A DNA stretch of 64,000 nucleotides, from the IMG/VR virus record IMGVR_UViG_3300026521_000003, positions 62,001 to 126,000 of that record; one strand, 5' to 3'. The notes beneath the pieces are model-generated. The model saw only the letters and a list, made by a program, of their open reading frames with translations. It did not search any database and was not told the DNA's origin. Made by a program: the position numbers and the translations under genes. The stretch's first letter is position 1, and the number at the start of each line of letters is the position of its first letter. Shown piece by piece: positions 36,940 through 47,033 of this stretch. This DNA is from a virus.

Positions 36940-37578
36940 TTATTTATTTTTATTTATTACAGAATTCAAAAACTTCTGAATTTCTTTAGTAAAATATTTT
37001 TGAGCTGCTTCATCTTCAACAACAGCCTCACTCAACGAAACAATTTTTGGATCATTGTAAATTATATCTAATGATTCTTGTAAACTATTTGGAAATGCTT
37101 CAGGAGCACTCGGTGTAGCTACAATATCCACAGTAATTAAATTAAATGATTCTACTAATGTAATCCCATCTTCATGTTTTGTTGAACCAGAACCTCTAGA
37201 TGATACACCTAGTTTAATTCCTTCTTTCAATAAAGCTTTAACGATTTCACCCTTTGGTGTATCTAAAATTTTAGCTCTTCCAATTACATCATTTCCATTC
37301 CATTTAAAACTCTCAATAACATGAGATACATTATTAAGATTTACTGTAAGTGCTTCAGGGTGTTCTAATTCACCTAAAACAGTATATCCTTTTGACATTT
37401 TATCTTGAATTTTAGATACCGCCTCAGTTAAAACAGATTTAGGATAAATCCTACCATTACCATTTTTAGCTTCAGATTGCATAAAAATACCTTCCAAATA
37501 CCAATTTTTACCATCACTTTTTGATTCTTGCAAATTAGCTACATTTGGTGCTAATGACTCAATTAATAAATCAGCCAT
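36940..37578 (-). CDS. 21: Prohead core protease gp21
   Basis: gp21 is the serine protease that matures the prohead by cutting scaffold and capsid proteins after LxE or IxE. The 212-aa protein has the herpesvirus-like/T4 protease order: NGNGRIYPKSVL, catalytic His73 in LGELEHPE, Ser126/127 in LGVSSRGSG, and the closing strand VDIVATPSAPEAF. It sits 2 bases after the small core protein gene and before gp22. The gp22 late promoter lies within its 3' end. Confidence 0.93.
   Translation of the reverse strand: MADLLIESLAPNVANLQESKSDGKNWYLEGIFMQSEAKNGNGRIYPKSVLTEAVSKIQDKMSKGYTVLGELEHPEALTVNLNNVSHVIESFKWNGNDVIGRAKILDTPKGEIVKALLKEGIKLGVSSRGSGSTKHEDGITLVESFNLITVDIVATPSAPEAFPNSLQESLDIIYNDPKIVSLSEAVVEDEAAQKYFTKEIQKFLNSVINKNK
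36941..36958 (-). promoter_or_regulatory. Two late-promoter-like AATAAATA copies for gp22
   Basis: Octamers at 36941-36948 and 36951-36958 lie within the end of gp21, 29 and 39 bases from the gp22 start. Confidence 0.5.
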
Positions 37579-37580
37579 AA

Positions 37581-37796
37581 TTACTCCTCATTATATGAAT
37601 CTTTAGATTCATCTAATTCTTTCTTTAATTCTGCTTCTTCATCATTAGGATTTTTATATGCACTACCAAATACCTCTTCATTTGAAAGATATTTTTTTCC
37701 GGCCATATATTCAGCTAAAGATGTTTTTAATGCTTCTCTAGCACCATCAAAATCTTCACTTTCGATTGCATCAACCATTTTTCTAATATTTGACAT
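37581..37796 (-). CDS. Small prohead core protein (gp67/gp68-like)
   Basis: The 71-aa acidic protein lies directly before gp21, where T4 carries core genes 67 and 68. It contains AIESEDFDGAREALKTSLAE followed by an acidic tail ending DESKDSYNEE. The helix and size suit a prohead core component. It is unclear whether it corresponds to gp67 or gp68. Confidence 0.6.
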   Translation of the reverse strand: MSNIRKMVDAIESEDFDGAREALKTSLAEYMAGKKYLSNEEVFGSAYKNPNDEEAELKKELDESKDSYNEE

Positions 37797-37822
37797 GTCT
37801 TAATCTCCTTACAATTTTTTAA

Positions 37823-37842
37823 AATTTTTTGCGCAAAAAATT
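37823..37842. repeat. 20-bp perfect palindrome in head-operon leader
   Basis: AATTTTTTGCGCAAAAAATT is its own reverse complement. It lies between the late promoter at 37854 and the small core protein gene, so it is in the 5' leader. An alternative stem uses the neighbouring CAATTTTTT at 37812. Confidence 0.6.
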
Positions 37843-37853
37843 GTTTTCATTAG

Positions 37854-37861
37854 TATTTATT
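37854..37861 (-). promoter_or_regulatory. Late-promoter-like AATAAATA for core protein-gp21 operon
   Basis: It lies 57 bases upstream of the start, with a 20-bp palindrome in the leader. Confidence 0.5.
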
Positions 37862-37973
37862 ACAATTAAATCTTTTTTTATATATTTTATATAATTCACA
37901 GGAATATATTACATATCATGTTAATATTTTGATTTTGATTTTTAATAGGATTTTGTTGATGAAAATTGGGGAT

Positions 37974-37997
37974 TATCTGGAGAAAATTCTCCAGATA
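37974..37997 (-). terminator. Hairpin after tail tube gene
   Basis: A 10-bp perfect stem TATCTGGAGA/TCTCCAGATA with a 4-base loop lies 20 bases beyond the gp19 stop. It is G+C-rich compared with its surroundings. A weak U stretch (AATTTT) follows on the minus strand. The rest of 37797-38017 has no gene. Confidence 0.6.
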
Positions 37998-38017
37998 GAA
38001 TTATTTAAGAATTATTT

Positions 38018-38707
38018 TTATTTTTGTGAGAATGCATTAGATGTAGTAGCATTTGAATCATCAGTACCATCATCCACAGCAGTACCATAACTAAATGAAG
38101 GCATCCAAGTAGTAAAGTTAGCATATCTAATACCTAAGTTTACAGATGAAAGTCCAGCATCATCTGAATAATCTAAAGTACCAAAATCACAAGTCATTAC
38201 TACACACTTGTGATAATACCATGCCATTAATGCCGTACCATCACCACTTAGCTCTTCCGCAGTCATATTGAAAAAATATGCTGCTGCAGATTTAGCATGA
38301 TAATTTGTATCAAAGTTTGCTTGTTTTTGTAATTGTGTTTGAGCTGCTCTTGAAACTGCTCCATCTAATGAGTCATCTAACTCAACTGTTGCTTGATCTT
38401 GAGTTTTTCTACCAGCAAAATAAACTTTTGAATTTAGCTTAGGTACTTCAATCTCAGCAAATGTAACATTAGGTTTTGTTATTGTTTTAACATGATGTCC
38501 TACAGCTCTAAATACACCAAATTTAACTCTAAATCTATGCATTAATTTTACTTCAACATCCTCTACATTATGGGCTCCATCACCACCAACATTAAATGCT
38601 GCTGATCCAAATTCATTTCCACCAGTAGCTTTAGAATCTGCAAATGCATCTGCTGCTGCCGCAGAAGTTGCTACTGCAGTTCCATTATCTCCATTATACC
38701 ATGCCAT
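38018..38707 (-). CDS. 19: Tail tube protein gp19
   Basis: The 229-aa protein has the T4-like tail tube pattern: HRFRVKFGVFRAVGHHVKTI, an FAEIEVPKLNSKVYFAGRKT strand pair, DQATVELDDSLDGAV, a Q-rich helix, then a closing strand pair MTCDFGTLDYSDD and GIRYANFTTW. It has an additional Ala/Gly-rich N-terminus of about 50 residues. It is placed between portal and core genes. In T4 gp19 precedes gp20; here the order is reversed. Confidence 0.85.
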   Translation of the reverse strand: MAWYNGDNGTAVATSAAAADAFADSKATGGNEFGSAAFNVGGDGAHNVEDVEVKLMHRFRVKFGVFRAVGHHVKTITKPNVTFAEIEVPKLNSKVYFAGRKTQDQATVELDDSLDGAVSRAAQTQLQKQANFDTNYHAKSAAAYFFNMTAEELSGDGTALMAWYYHKCVVMTCDFGTLDYSDDAGLSSVNLGIRYANFTTWMPSFSYGTAVDDGTDDSNATTSNAFSQK

Positions 38708-38749
38708 AATTATATCTCCTTTATGAGTTATTTTTCTATTTCTTTTAAT

Positions 38750-38757
38750 TATTTATA
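38750..38757 (-). promoter_or_regulatory. Late promoter TATAAATA for gp19
   Basis: Exact octamer 42 bases upstream of the tail tube start. Confidence 0.6.
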
Positions 38758-38791
38758 TCAAAATAATTTTTCTTTTAATTTAGAAATAGGT

Positions 38792-40273
38792 TTATTCACC
38801 ACCTTCAATTTGGGTTTGAATTTTTGACCATTTTTTAAGTTGTGTAATATTTTCTTGAACTTCTTCTTCTGACCAACCAAGTACTTTCTTTTGTAAATAT
38901 GTAGGTGCAAATTGTTCCATAGGAAAACCCGTAAAAACTGATTGTCTCTGAATCATTTTTTCTAATTCTTGATTTTCAGCAACATTAATTGACTCTCTCC
39001 ATTTCATATTTAATTGATCTGATGAAATATTAATTCCTCGTTCTTTAAGAAACTCAATAAACAATGATTTGAATGACCATAAAAATTGTTCCCTAATTTC
39101 TGTAAGCCATTTACCAAACCTCGCTTCTTCCGCTAAAGCACTTCCAACTTTACCATCATTCCAAGTAGGTTGATTTTCTAAATTGAAATATGAACTTGGA
39201 ACTCTCATACCTGCTATAAGTTTTTTATAAAAATAATTTACATCTGCTATTTCACCAAGATTCGATGCACCAGGAAGAGTTTCAACTCTCGAACCTCTAC
39301 CGTCTGCTCTTTGAGCAAAGAAATAATCTTCTTGCATTGACAACGGATTAAATGATGATGCTATACCTAATTCTTTTGATTCTTGTGATGCGGCAGTTCT
39401 TCGTCTTTTAATTTCTTCTTTAGTTTGAGTAACAACTTTTTCAGCAATTTTAGCTGGAGCTTTACCAACATCAATATAGAAAACTCTTCTTTCTGGCGCT
39501 CTAACAATTCTGTAAATAATTAATGAATCTTCTAACAATGAAACTTTTTTCCAATATGGGAATATACTTTCTAAATAACTTTCACCAAATGGAAAAAATT
39601 TAGAATTTTGCCCCTTATTCATAAATCTAACCATTGAAGATGATGGTATTATATAAAATTCTTCTCCCTCTTTAACTGCTATACCGGCAGTTTTATCTTC
39701 TGATGCTTTTGCTAAATTTTGATATTTTAAAAATTGTAAATAACTACCCATTTGTGCAGAATCAATTTTTGTTTTTGCAATATAATAATTTAATGGTTCA
39801 ATACCAACTTCATCATATTCAATAAAGTCAATATCCTTGTTTTCTATTCTTCTTAAACCTGCAATTCTATTGTCTTTATTTTTAACAACAAAATAAAATG
39901 AATCACCATATTTTAAAGATTGTCTTACTGCAAATGGTAATATTTCTTTTAATTTTAAAGTATCAGTAAATTGACTTATAGCTTTAGATAATACATTTTC
40001 TGGAACTTTATCATCAGTATCAAATAGGAATGGAGAATTAGCTATCGGTTCAAACATAAATATTTCTGTTGAAATTATATCTAATGCTAAATGAATTTCT
40101 GGGTAGCGATCCATTTCTTCATATGTTTCATATCGTTCTAAACGTTTTCCACTTTGCTCTACAAATTGAGTGAACGCTTCCATATATGACATCCACATAG
40201 GAGTTGGAGATTCATTTAACAATGTATCGTCCTCATTTAAATAATGATTTAATTGTTCATTTAATATTTCCAT
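38792..40273 (-). CDS. 20: Portal protein gp20
   Basis: The 493-aa protein matches gp20 strongly: YETYEEMDRYPEIHLALDII near the N-terminus, RIVRAPERRVFYIDVGKAP in the middle, then RGSRVETLPGASNLGEIADV and YFYKKLIAGMRVPSSYFN. The dodecameric portal sits at the head vertex, initiates prohead assembly and passes the DNA. The length is close to T4 gp20 (524 aa). It has its own late motif. Confidence 0.94.
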   Translation of the reverse strand: MEILNEQLNHYLNEDDTLLNESPTPMWMSYMEAFTQFVEQSGKRLERYETYEEMDRYPEIHLALDIISTEIFMFEPIANSPFLFDTDDKVPENVLSKAISQFTDTLKLKEILPFAVRQSLKYGDSFYFVVKNKDNRIAGLRRIENKDIDFIEYDEVGIEPLNYYIAKTKIDSAQMGSYLQFLKYQNLAKASEDKTAGIAVKEGEEFYIIPSSSMVRFMNKGQNSKFFPFGESYLESIFPYWKKVSLLEDSLIIYRIVRAPERRVFYIDVGKAPAKIAEKVVTQTKEEIKRRRTAASQESKELGIASSFNPLSMQEDYFFAQRADGRGSRVETLPGASNLGEIADVNYFYKKLIAGMRVPSSYFNLENQPTWNDGKVGSALAEEARFGKWLTEIREQFLWSFKSLFIEFLKERGINISSDQLNMKWRESINVAENQELEKMIQRQSVFTGFPMEQFAPTYLQKKVLGWSEEEVQENITQLKKWSKIQTQIEGGE

Positions 40274-40302
40274 CTGATACCCTTTTATACTTTAATTATT
40301 CT

Positions 40303-40310
40303 TATTTATA
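40303..40310 (-). promoter_or_regulatory. Late promoter TATAAATA for gp20
   Basis: Exact octamer 29 bases upstream of the portal start. Confidence 0.6.
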
Positions 40311-40339
40311 TATATTTTTTCATAAATTACAAACATTCA

Positions 40340-43300
40340 TTATCTATATTGAGCTTTACTTATATCTCTTTGACGTATATTATCACTAGAATCAACATCA
40401 CGTTTATATGATTTTTGGGCTATTTTATTCTGTTTTGTAAATTCTTTTGATGTATTATTCAGATGACCTAGTTGTTGATTTTGAACTTGTAACATTTGTT
40501 CTAATAATTTTTCAACGTTTACTAAAGTGGTTGTTTCAGCGTTTTCATTATTTATTGTTGTTGAACTACTAGAACTATTATAATTTTGAGTTGAAACATT
40601 ATTTAGTTTTGGACTTGTACTAATACCAGATGTACCAGTCCCAGATATAATTCCTGATGTTGGTTTTGATGTTTCAGATGAACTAGAATTCATTACTAAT
40701 TGATCAAATATAGATACCAATGATTCTGGTATTACTTTCTCATTAGTATGAACAATACCTGCTGCACCTTTCATACCGGTTAAAGTTTCTAATACTGGAT
40801 CTGGTGTTGATGGTGTTTTCCCTCCTTCTGCAAATCCAAAAAAATCACCGACGGATGATGCAACTGAAGAAACTGCACCTCCAATTCCACCAGATTCTCC
40901 ACCAAAAAGACTATTTGCTGCAGAAGATATACCACCCAATAATCCTCCACCAGATTCTCCACCACCTAATAGCCCTCCTAGTGCACCACTAAGACCGTCC
41001 ATAATACCACCAAAGTCAAATGAACCTAATGCATCAGTTAAACCTTCCCCCATACTTCCAGTAATACTATTAAATGTTTCAGTTATACTACCATCACCAT
41101 CAAATGCATCCATAACAGAATCCAAAGGACCACCTTCTACTGTAAATGATGTGAATGTATTAGATAGATTACTTGTTAAAGAGCTAGTTACATTTGTTAG
41201 AGCTTCACCAATACTAGTATCACCATTTAGGACTCCAGCTATGTTTGTAGATACTAAATCACCGGCACTAGATAAACTAGATGTAATCCCTCCTAACGCA
41301 TTGGTTAATGTATTAGGTAATACATTTGTTAAAGAGCTAGTTACATTTGTTAGAGCTTCACCAATACTAGTATCACCATTTAGGACTCCAGCTATGTTTG
41401 TATTTAAAGAAGTTCCTACTTCTTTAATACTTGAACCAACATTTTGTACTATATTTTGAACTGAAGTAGGTAACAATGATGTTACATTTTGTGCTAAATT
41501 TTGTAATGATTGAGATGCAGTTCCACCAATATTTGTTAATGCTTCAGTTATTGTACTCTTTCCAGTAAAAATATTAGTTATGCCATCTACAACACTTTTA
41601 CCAATATCAACTTGTCCACCAAAAAATGATGTAGCCGTCGCACCTAAACCTGTTGCCAAGACACCTAATTTATCTTTAAGTATATTTTTAACATCATCAA
41701 GACTATTCACCATAGCATTTGCTTGCTTATCATCAATACCTTCTTTTGTTGTCTTTTTAACTTGTTCATCTGCTATTTGTTTTTGTTTTGATATAATTTC
41801 TTTTTGATTATTACGTTCTTTTATTTCTGTTAATTTATTACTAGTTTCAGACGATTTATTAGGTATTATTTTATCATAAGCATTACTAACTGCACCCTTA
41901 ACAGAATCAACCGGTGTACTAATAAACCCTTTAATACTTTCTGTAATTTTACTAAAAACATTGGTCTCTGTTTTTTTAGATTCTTTTTTAGTTGTTTTTT
42001 TATTATTTGATGTTGAGAAATCCAATAATTTATAAAATGATTCAACAGTATTTGCAGGTATAACAAATTCTCCAGGACCATGTACTCCAGCAATACCATT
42101 AGGTTCTGCTGAACCGGTTGGATCTATTAATTGTGTTAATGCTTTATTTGCTGCATCACCAGTATATCCACCTTTTGCTTTTGCTTCTACTTTTATAGTT
42201 TTTGCATCCGCACCATTTTCAAGTGCTTTAATAAGTCTGTCTAACTCATCCTCATATTTACCTTCCAGTCCCGATTCAGACCGCATAGCTTTTAATTCTT
42301 TTAAACCTATTTCCCCAGAATTTAAACCCTCTTGAACTTTAGTAGTATTTAGGGTGTTATATCCATAATCATCAACCCAATATCCTTTCTTTTCAAGATC
42401 GGCAGATGATTTTTCTTCTTCAGAATCTGGACCCATACCAGGAATCATTCCAAGAAGCCAATTTATAGCATCACTTATAGGTTTTGTTACAACATCATAT
42501 AAACCACTAAATATTTTTTTACCCGCATCTACAATACCATTAAACATATTTTTAAACATATCTAAAAGACTCATATCGGGATCTGTAAAATATGCTACAA
42601 CAGCTTTAAATGGTGCAGTAACTAAATCTATAAACCCACTAAAAATATTTTTAACTCCATCTACAATACCTTGAAATGTTGCTTTTATATCAGTACCGAA
42701 AATACCATCAACATAATCAATTATAAATTTAAATGGGGCTGTTACTAAATCAGTAAAACCATTAAATAATGATATTACTCCATTTTTTACACCATCAAAT
42801 ATCTGTTTTACAGCATCTATGAATGATAAATCGCCGGAAATCCATGCAGAAATAGCCAAAAATGGAGCTTTAACTATATCAATAAATCCACCCAAAATAC
42901 CAGAAACGGCATTTACTATATTATTAAAATAACCTTTTATTGCATCTATAAATGAATTAAAAACAGCTGTAAATTTGGTTCCAAAATAATCATCAACTAA
43001 TCCAAATACCCAATCAAAAGGTTTTCGTACTAGATCAACAATTCCATTTAAAGCACCAATAATAGCATTCTTAACATTAGTAAAAATATCCTTTACCATA
43101 GTATCAAATGATATTTCACCTTTGAAAAATGACATTATCGATTTAAAAGGTGCAGTTATAAGTTCATAAAATGTACCAAAGATATTTTTAATTGCTGTAA
43201 ATGAATTTCTAAATGTACCAAGCATATCTGTACCAAAAATACTATCAACCATACCCAATACAGCTTTTAATGGTATTGTAATTATATCAAGAAATCCATC

Positions 43301-46300
43301 AAAAATTGTTTTGATACCTTCACCAATTTTACTAAAATTACCAGTAAAAATTCCAGTAATAATTTGGAAAAAACCATTAATATATTTAAATATACCTTTA
43401 AAAACATCACCAACAACACTTAATAATGGTTGTATTTTATTAAAAATCCATCCAACTACTTCACCGATTTTAGAAAAGAATGCACCTAACGCATTACCTA
43501 ATTCATTAAATGTAGCAGTAATACCCATTTCATCCATCTTTTTACCTAACCATGAGAAAGCCTCTGCTACTTTATGAGCTACTACTTGTCCATCCAACAT
43601 ACCAAATGATAATGCTTCTAGTGCTCCTCCTACAGCTGATGCGGATTTTTGAGTTAAAGAAGCTCTAGCTTCTAATTTATTACCGTATTCATCTTCCCAT
43701 TGACCATTAACAAAAACTGCTTTTCCTGTTTTTGATAATGATTCAGCATATTTTTTCCCCTCTTTGGTATTTTTTGTTAATAATTTTTTTTGAGGCTCTA
43801 AATCTTTTCCAAACCATTCGGCAGCTTTACCCCAACCTTCCATTCCACCTTGGAGTGCTTTCATTGCCGCTCCAGCAAGAAAGGCAGGACCCATCATACT
43901 TTTTAAACCACCACCTAAAGTCTTCAATCCACCAGAAACAGTTTTTTTAAACCCTGTCCATTTTTTTCCTGCTTTTTGCCAAAAATTACCATCAGGTTCT
44001 AATACTGTCGCAGCATTATTTGTGTCTTTACCCTTAGCAAATGAGGTTTTAATATTTTTAAAAGTATTACCAATACTCAACCCGACATTAGAAAAAACGT
44101 CTTTTATTTTTCCAAATCCAGCTGATAACGATTCTTTAAATCCCCCAAAAATATTTGATAATCCAGAAACAGCTCCTTTTCCTGCTTTACCAATAAACCC
44201 TATTGTTTTTTTAGTAGCACTACCTATATTTGATGCTATTGTTTTTAAAGTATTAGGGAAATTCATTAAACTTTTTGTAAATTTACCTATACCTATTGCT
44301 ATACCTTTTGTGACATTCCATCCAGCAATACCTATTAAATTGGCAGTTTTCATTATACCGGATCCAAGTTTTGATATAGTATTGTCAATTAAATCAAATG
44401 CTCCAGAACTTTTTAATAGTTTTGCTAAAAATAATCCTCCCATAACCATTGATATAGTTTCAATATTTTCAGTTAAAAATGATAATGCTTTATTTAAATA
44501 AGGGAGTACGTCATTAACTAATTCCATTGTTTTATTTTGAAATGCATATAATGCTGCTGTTGCTTTTTGTTCCACTCTATCTCTAGTATTTTCAACACCC
44601 GTACTGTTAGCTTTTATCTGATTTTGTAAATAATTTGGATCTTCAATCGTTTTTTTAACATCATTATGAGTTAAAGCACTACCGTCTTTTTTTGTTAAAC
44701 CTGACATAGTTAATTTTTTACCATCTTTAGCCAATTTGATTTGTTCTTTTATTAAATCGGCATTGGAAATTTTAAAAGCATCTCTTTGATATTCTGCATA
44801 CTTTTTAGGATCATTCTTTTTTAATTCCGCAAGTTGAGATTCACTCATCTTAGAAATAAGCATCATTTGTTTTTTGGTTTCTTCTGCATTTTGATCATTT
44901 GCTATAAGTTGGTCTAACATCTTATTATAACCATCTTTATTAGTAGCACCCATTGAAACTAATAGTTTATCTAAATCAGCAGTTGATTTTTCTCCTTTTG
45001 AACGTGCTATAAATTCTTTCGTCCCCTCTTTTTGTGCAGCTATTGTTGCAGCAACACCTTGTTGGTTTATTTTGTTTGCTACTTCAGAATCTTTAGCCCA
45101 TTCTTTACTTTGTTGTAACATTTGGAATTTCGCTTTCTCACTTGCTGTTGCTGTACCATCATTAACTTTTTTAGCTAAATCAGCATACATAACTTGTTGT
45201 GCTTGAACATTAACTTGTTGCATCTGTAAAAATAATTTTTTATCTTTTTCACTTAATCCTTCAAATCCTACAAGCGATGCTTTAGCTGCTAAATCATTTG
45301 CTTCTTTTTGATTCATACCAATAGTATCTAACCCCTGTTTTAAGAAGTCAGCACCCTTTCCACCCATTTGATTCATCATATTCATATCTTTAATAGAATC
45401 AGCAATTGCTTCTGGGTCTGCAGCAATATTAGATACCTTCTCTAAAGTAGCTTTTATGTATTCTTCTGAAAAACCAGCTTGTTTCATACCAGATGCCATA
45501 CCACCCATTGTTTTTTCTATTTCTTTAGCAATATCAGCATTCATACCTTTTGTTATTAATTTTGAATTTTCATGTATAGCTTTAATTTGTTCAAGAGCGT
45601 ACTTATTACTAACACCCATTGTTTTTGCTAAAGCCGAAGTTTGAGCAGCTAAGTCATCCATCATACCTGCTGGAGATTGACCTTCTAAGACAGTTTTTAG
45701 TGAGTTAAGAGCTTCCATCTGATTTTCAGCATACTCTTTACCCATTGTACGTTCTGATAATCTTTGTTTAACTGCAACTTTTTCCATCTCTACACGATTA
45801 TTATTTAAGGAAACATTAAATGTAGTTTGTAAGCTATCAGACAAGGCTTTTAATCCAGCTGGATCTATCAATGAATTAATATGCATATTTTGGAGATCCG
45901 ATACTAGATTACCACTACTACTACCCATCTCTCTAGATATATTTAACTGGTCATGATACATACCTATAGCTTTTGTAGCCATTGCCATTGCAGCTCCTAA
46001 TGCTGCTACAGGTGCACCAACACTACTAATCATTCTTATAAAATCATTTCCAACATTTCTAACTTCACCAAATGATTTCATTCCGTCACCAACATTATCA
46101 AATGCAGATGATAAATGTCCAGCAGCATCACTTACTTTATCTAATTGATTAGAAAAGCCTTGCGCTCCTTGAGATAAAATATCAAATTTAGATTTTGATT
46201 TTTGTACCGCTTCATCTAATTTTTTTTGAGATTTTGATTCATTTTTAGTATTTTGTTTGTCTACTTTTTTTTTAGTTTTACCTTTTATTGCAGGACCCAA

Positions 46301-47032
46301 TTCATTTATAACTTTAGCGTTTTCTTCTTGTAACTTTATAACTGTCGATAATGAATCTTGAGTTGATTTTAGATTTTCTGAAGCTTCTATAATTTCAGAT
46401 TTATCGGCTCCATCAGCAACTAAACGTTCTATTAATTTAGTTTGTCGTTTAGTTTCTAATTCCAATCTATTTTGCTCAGCTATCAAATCATCACTCAAAT
46501 CATCTATACTATCTATAAATGATGTAGTGTCACCATTAAAAGTAATATTACTACCATCTACATTATAAATATTTTCAATATTTTCTTTCAAACCATCATC
46601 AATCAAACTATCAAGTGTAAATGAATTGTCCCCTAATGATATATTATTTGTAGTTTCTGTTTTTTCTTTAGGTTTACCTAAATTTGCAACATAAGAACCC
46701 AGCATTTCTTTTGCTTCATTACTATTTGAATTTTTACGTTCTTCAGCAAGCTCTTTAATAAATTCAGCAAATTTTTCATCATCTTGATCATTTGCAAAAT
46801 CATGGGTAACTGAATTTAATTCTTTTTTTAACTCATCAGCAAAATTTTCTTCAATCTGATTCAGTCTATTAATAATTTCACTTGGATTAATATCATCATT
46901 AAGAAAATCATCTCGTAAATTTATTTTTTCGCTTGACTGCCCTGATAATTTTTCAACAAGAGTATAGAGCTTCGACATTTTCTCTGATACATTTTTATAA
47001 TCAATTATTTGACTACCTTTATTAAATTCCAT
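40340..47032 (-). CDS. Very long tail tape measure protein, 2230 aa
   Basis: The N-terminal third is coiled coil. A hydrophobic Ala/Gly-rich block follows (GAPVAALGAAMAMATKAIGM), then helical text. About residues 1130-1600 contain five or six copies of a module ending in APFKxxxxxVDxIFGTD, typical of the amphipathic repeats of tape measures. A GGSN-like low-complexity tail has repeated NIAGVLNGDTSIGEALTNV. Its place beside tail genes supports the call. At about 1.5 angstrom per residue it would specify an unusually long tail, unless much of it is not rod-like. T4 gp29 is only about 590 aa, so this is not a simple orthologue. Confidence 0.7.
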   Translation of the reverse strand: MEFNKGSQIIDYKNVSEKMSKLYTLVEKLSGQSSEKINLRDDFLNDDINPSEIINRLNQIEENFADELKKELNSVTHDFANDQDDEKFAEFIKELAEERKNSNSNEAKEMLGSYVANLGKPKEKTETTNNISLGDNSFTLDSLIDDGLKENIENIYNVDGSNITFNGDTTSFIDSIDDLSDDLIAEQNRLELETKRQTKLIERLVADGADKSEIIEASENLKSTQDSLSTVIKLQEENAKVINELGPAIKGKTKKKVDKQNTKNESKSQKKLDEAVQKSKSKFDILSQGAQGFSNQLDKVSDAAGHLSSAFDNVGDGMKSFGEVRNVGNDFIRMISSVGAPVAALGAAMAMATKAIGMYHDQLNISREMGSSSGNLVSDLQNMHINSLIDPAGLKALSDSLQTTFNVSLNNNRVEMEKVAVKQRLSERTMGKEYAENQMEALNSLKTVLEGQSPAGMMDDLAAQTSALAKTMGVSNKYALEQIKAIHENSKLITKGMNADIAKEIEKTMGGMASGMKQAGFSEEYIKATLEKVSNIAADPEAIADSIKDMNMMNQMGGKGADFLKQGLDTIGMNQKEANDLAAKASLVGFEGLSEKDKKLFLQMQQVNVQAQQVMYADLAKKVNDGTATASEKAKFQMLQQSKEWAKDSEVANKINQQGVAATIAAQKEGTKEFIARSKGEKSTADLDKLLVSMGATNKDGYNKMLDQLIANDQNAEETKKQMMLISKMSESQLAELKKNDPKKYAEYQRDAFKISNADLIKEQIKLAKDGKKLTMSGLTKKDGSALTHNDVKKTIEDPNYLQNQIKANSTGVENTRDRVEQKATAALYAFQNKTMELVNDVLPYLNKALSFLTENIETISMVMGGLFLAKLLKSSGAFDLIDNTISKLGSGIMKTANLIGIAGWNVTKGIAIGIGKFTKSLMNFPNTLKTIASNIGSATKKTIGFIGKAGKGAVSGLSNIFGGFKESLSAGFGKIKDVFSNVGLSIGNTFKNIKTSFAKGKDTNNAATVLEPDGNFWQKAGKKWTGFKKTVSGGLKTLGGGLKSMMGPAFLAGAAMKALQGGMEGWGKAAEWFGKDLEPQKKLLTKNTKEGKKYAESLSKTGKAVFVNGQWEDEYGNKLEARASLTQKSASAVGGALEALSFGMLDGQVVAHKVAEAFSWLGKKMDEMGITATFNELGNALGAFFSKIGEVVGWIFNKIQPLLSVVGDVFKGIFKYINGFFQIITGIFTGNFSKIGEGIKTIFDGFLDIITIPLKAVLGMVDSIFGTDMLGTFRNSFTAIKNIFGTFYELITAPFKSIMSFFKGEISFDTMVKDIFTNVKNAIIGALNGIVDLVRKPFDWVFGLVDDYFGTKFTAVFNSFIDAIKGYFNNIVNAVSGILGGFIDIVKAPFLAISAWISGDLSFIDAVKQIFDGVKNGVISLFNGFTDLVTAPFKFIIDYVDGIFGTDIKATFQGIVDGVKNIFSGFIDLVTAPFKAVVAYFTDPDMSLLDMFKNMFNGIVDAGKKIFSGLYDVVTKPISDAINWLLGMIPGMGPDSEEEKSSADLEKKGYWVDDYGYNTLNTTKVQEGLNSGEIGLKELKAMRSESGLEGKYEDELDRLIKALENGADAKTIKVEAKAKGGYTGDAANKALTQLIDPTGSAEPNGIAGVHGPGEFVIPANTVESFYKLLDFSTSNNKKTTKKESKKTETNVFSKITESIKGFISTPVDSVKGAVSNAYDKIIPNKSSETSNKLTEIKERNNQKEIISKQKQIADEQVKKTTKEGIDDKQANAMVNSLDDVKNILKDKLGVLATGLGATATSFFGGQVDIGKSVVDGITNIFTGKSTITEALTNIGGTASQSLQNLAQNVTSLLPTSVQNIVQNVGSSIKEVGTSLNTNIAGVLNGDTSIGEALTNVTSSLTNVLPNTLTNALGGITSSLSSAGDLVSTNIAGVLNGDTSIGEALTNVTSSLTSNLSNTFTSFTVEGGPLDSVMDAFDGDGSITETFNSITGSMGEGLTDALGSFDFGGIMDGLSGALGGLLGGGESGGGLLGGISSAANSLFGGESGGIGGAVSSVASSVGDFFGFAEGGKTPSTPDPVLETLTGMKGAAGIVHTNEKVIPESLVSIFDQLVMNSSSSETSKPTSGIISGTGTSGISTSPKLNNVSTQNYNSSSSSTTINNENAETTTLVNVEKLLEQMLQVQNQQLGHLNNTSKEFTKQNKIAQKSYKRDVDSSDNIRQRDISKAQYR
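41173..41402. repeat. 77-bp direct repeat in tape measure gene
   Basis: Bases 41173-41249 recur almost exactly at 41326-41402, 153 bases apart. They encode NIAGVLNGDTSIGEALTNVT twice. A recent duplication of a Gly/Ser-rich module is implied. Confidence 0.7.
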
Positions 47033-47033
47033 A

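Noticed and set aside
44022-44501. A 159-codon frame antisense to the tape measure gene
   Set aside because: Its Pro/Leu/Ile-rich composition is the expected shadow of Gly/Lys/Asn codons. No start signal.
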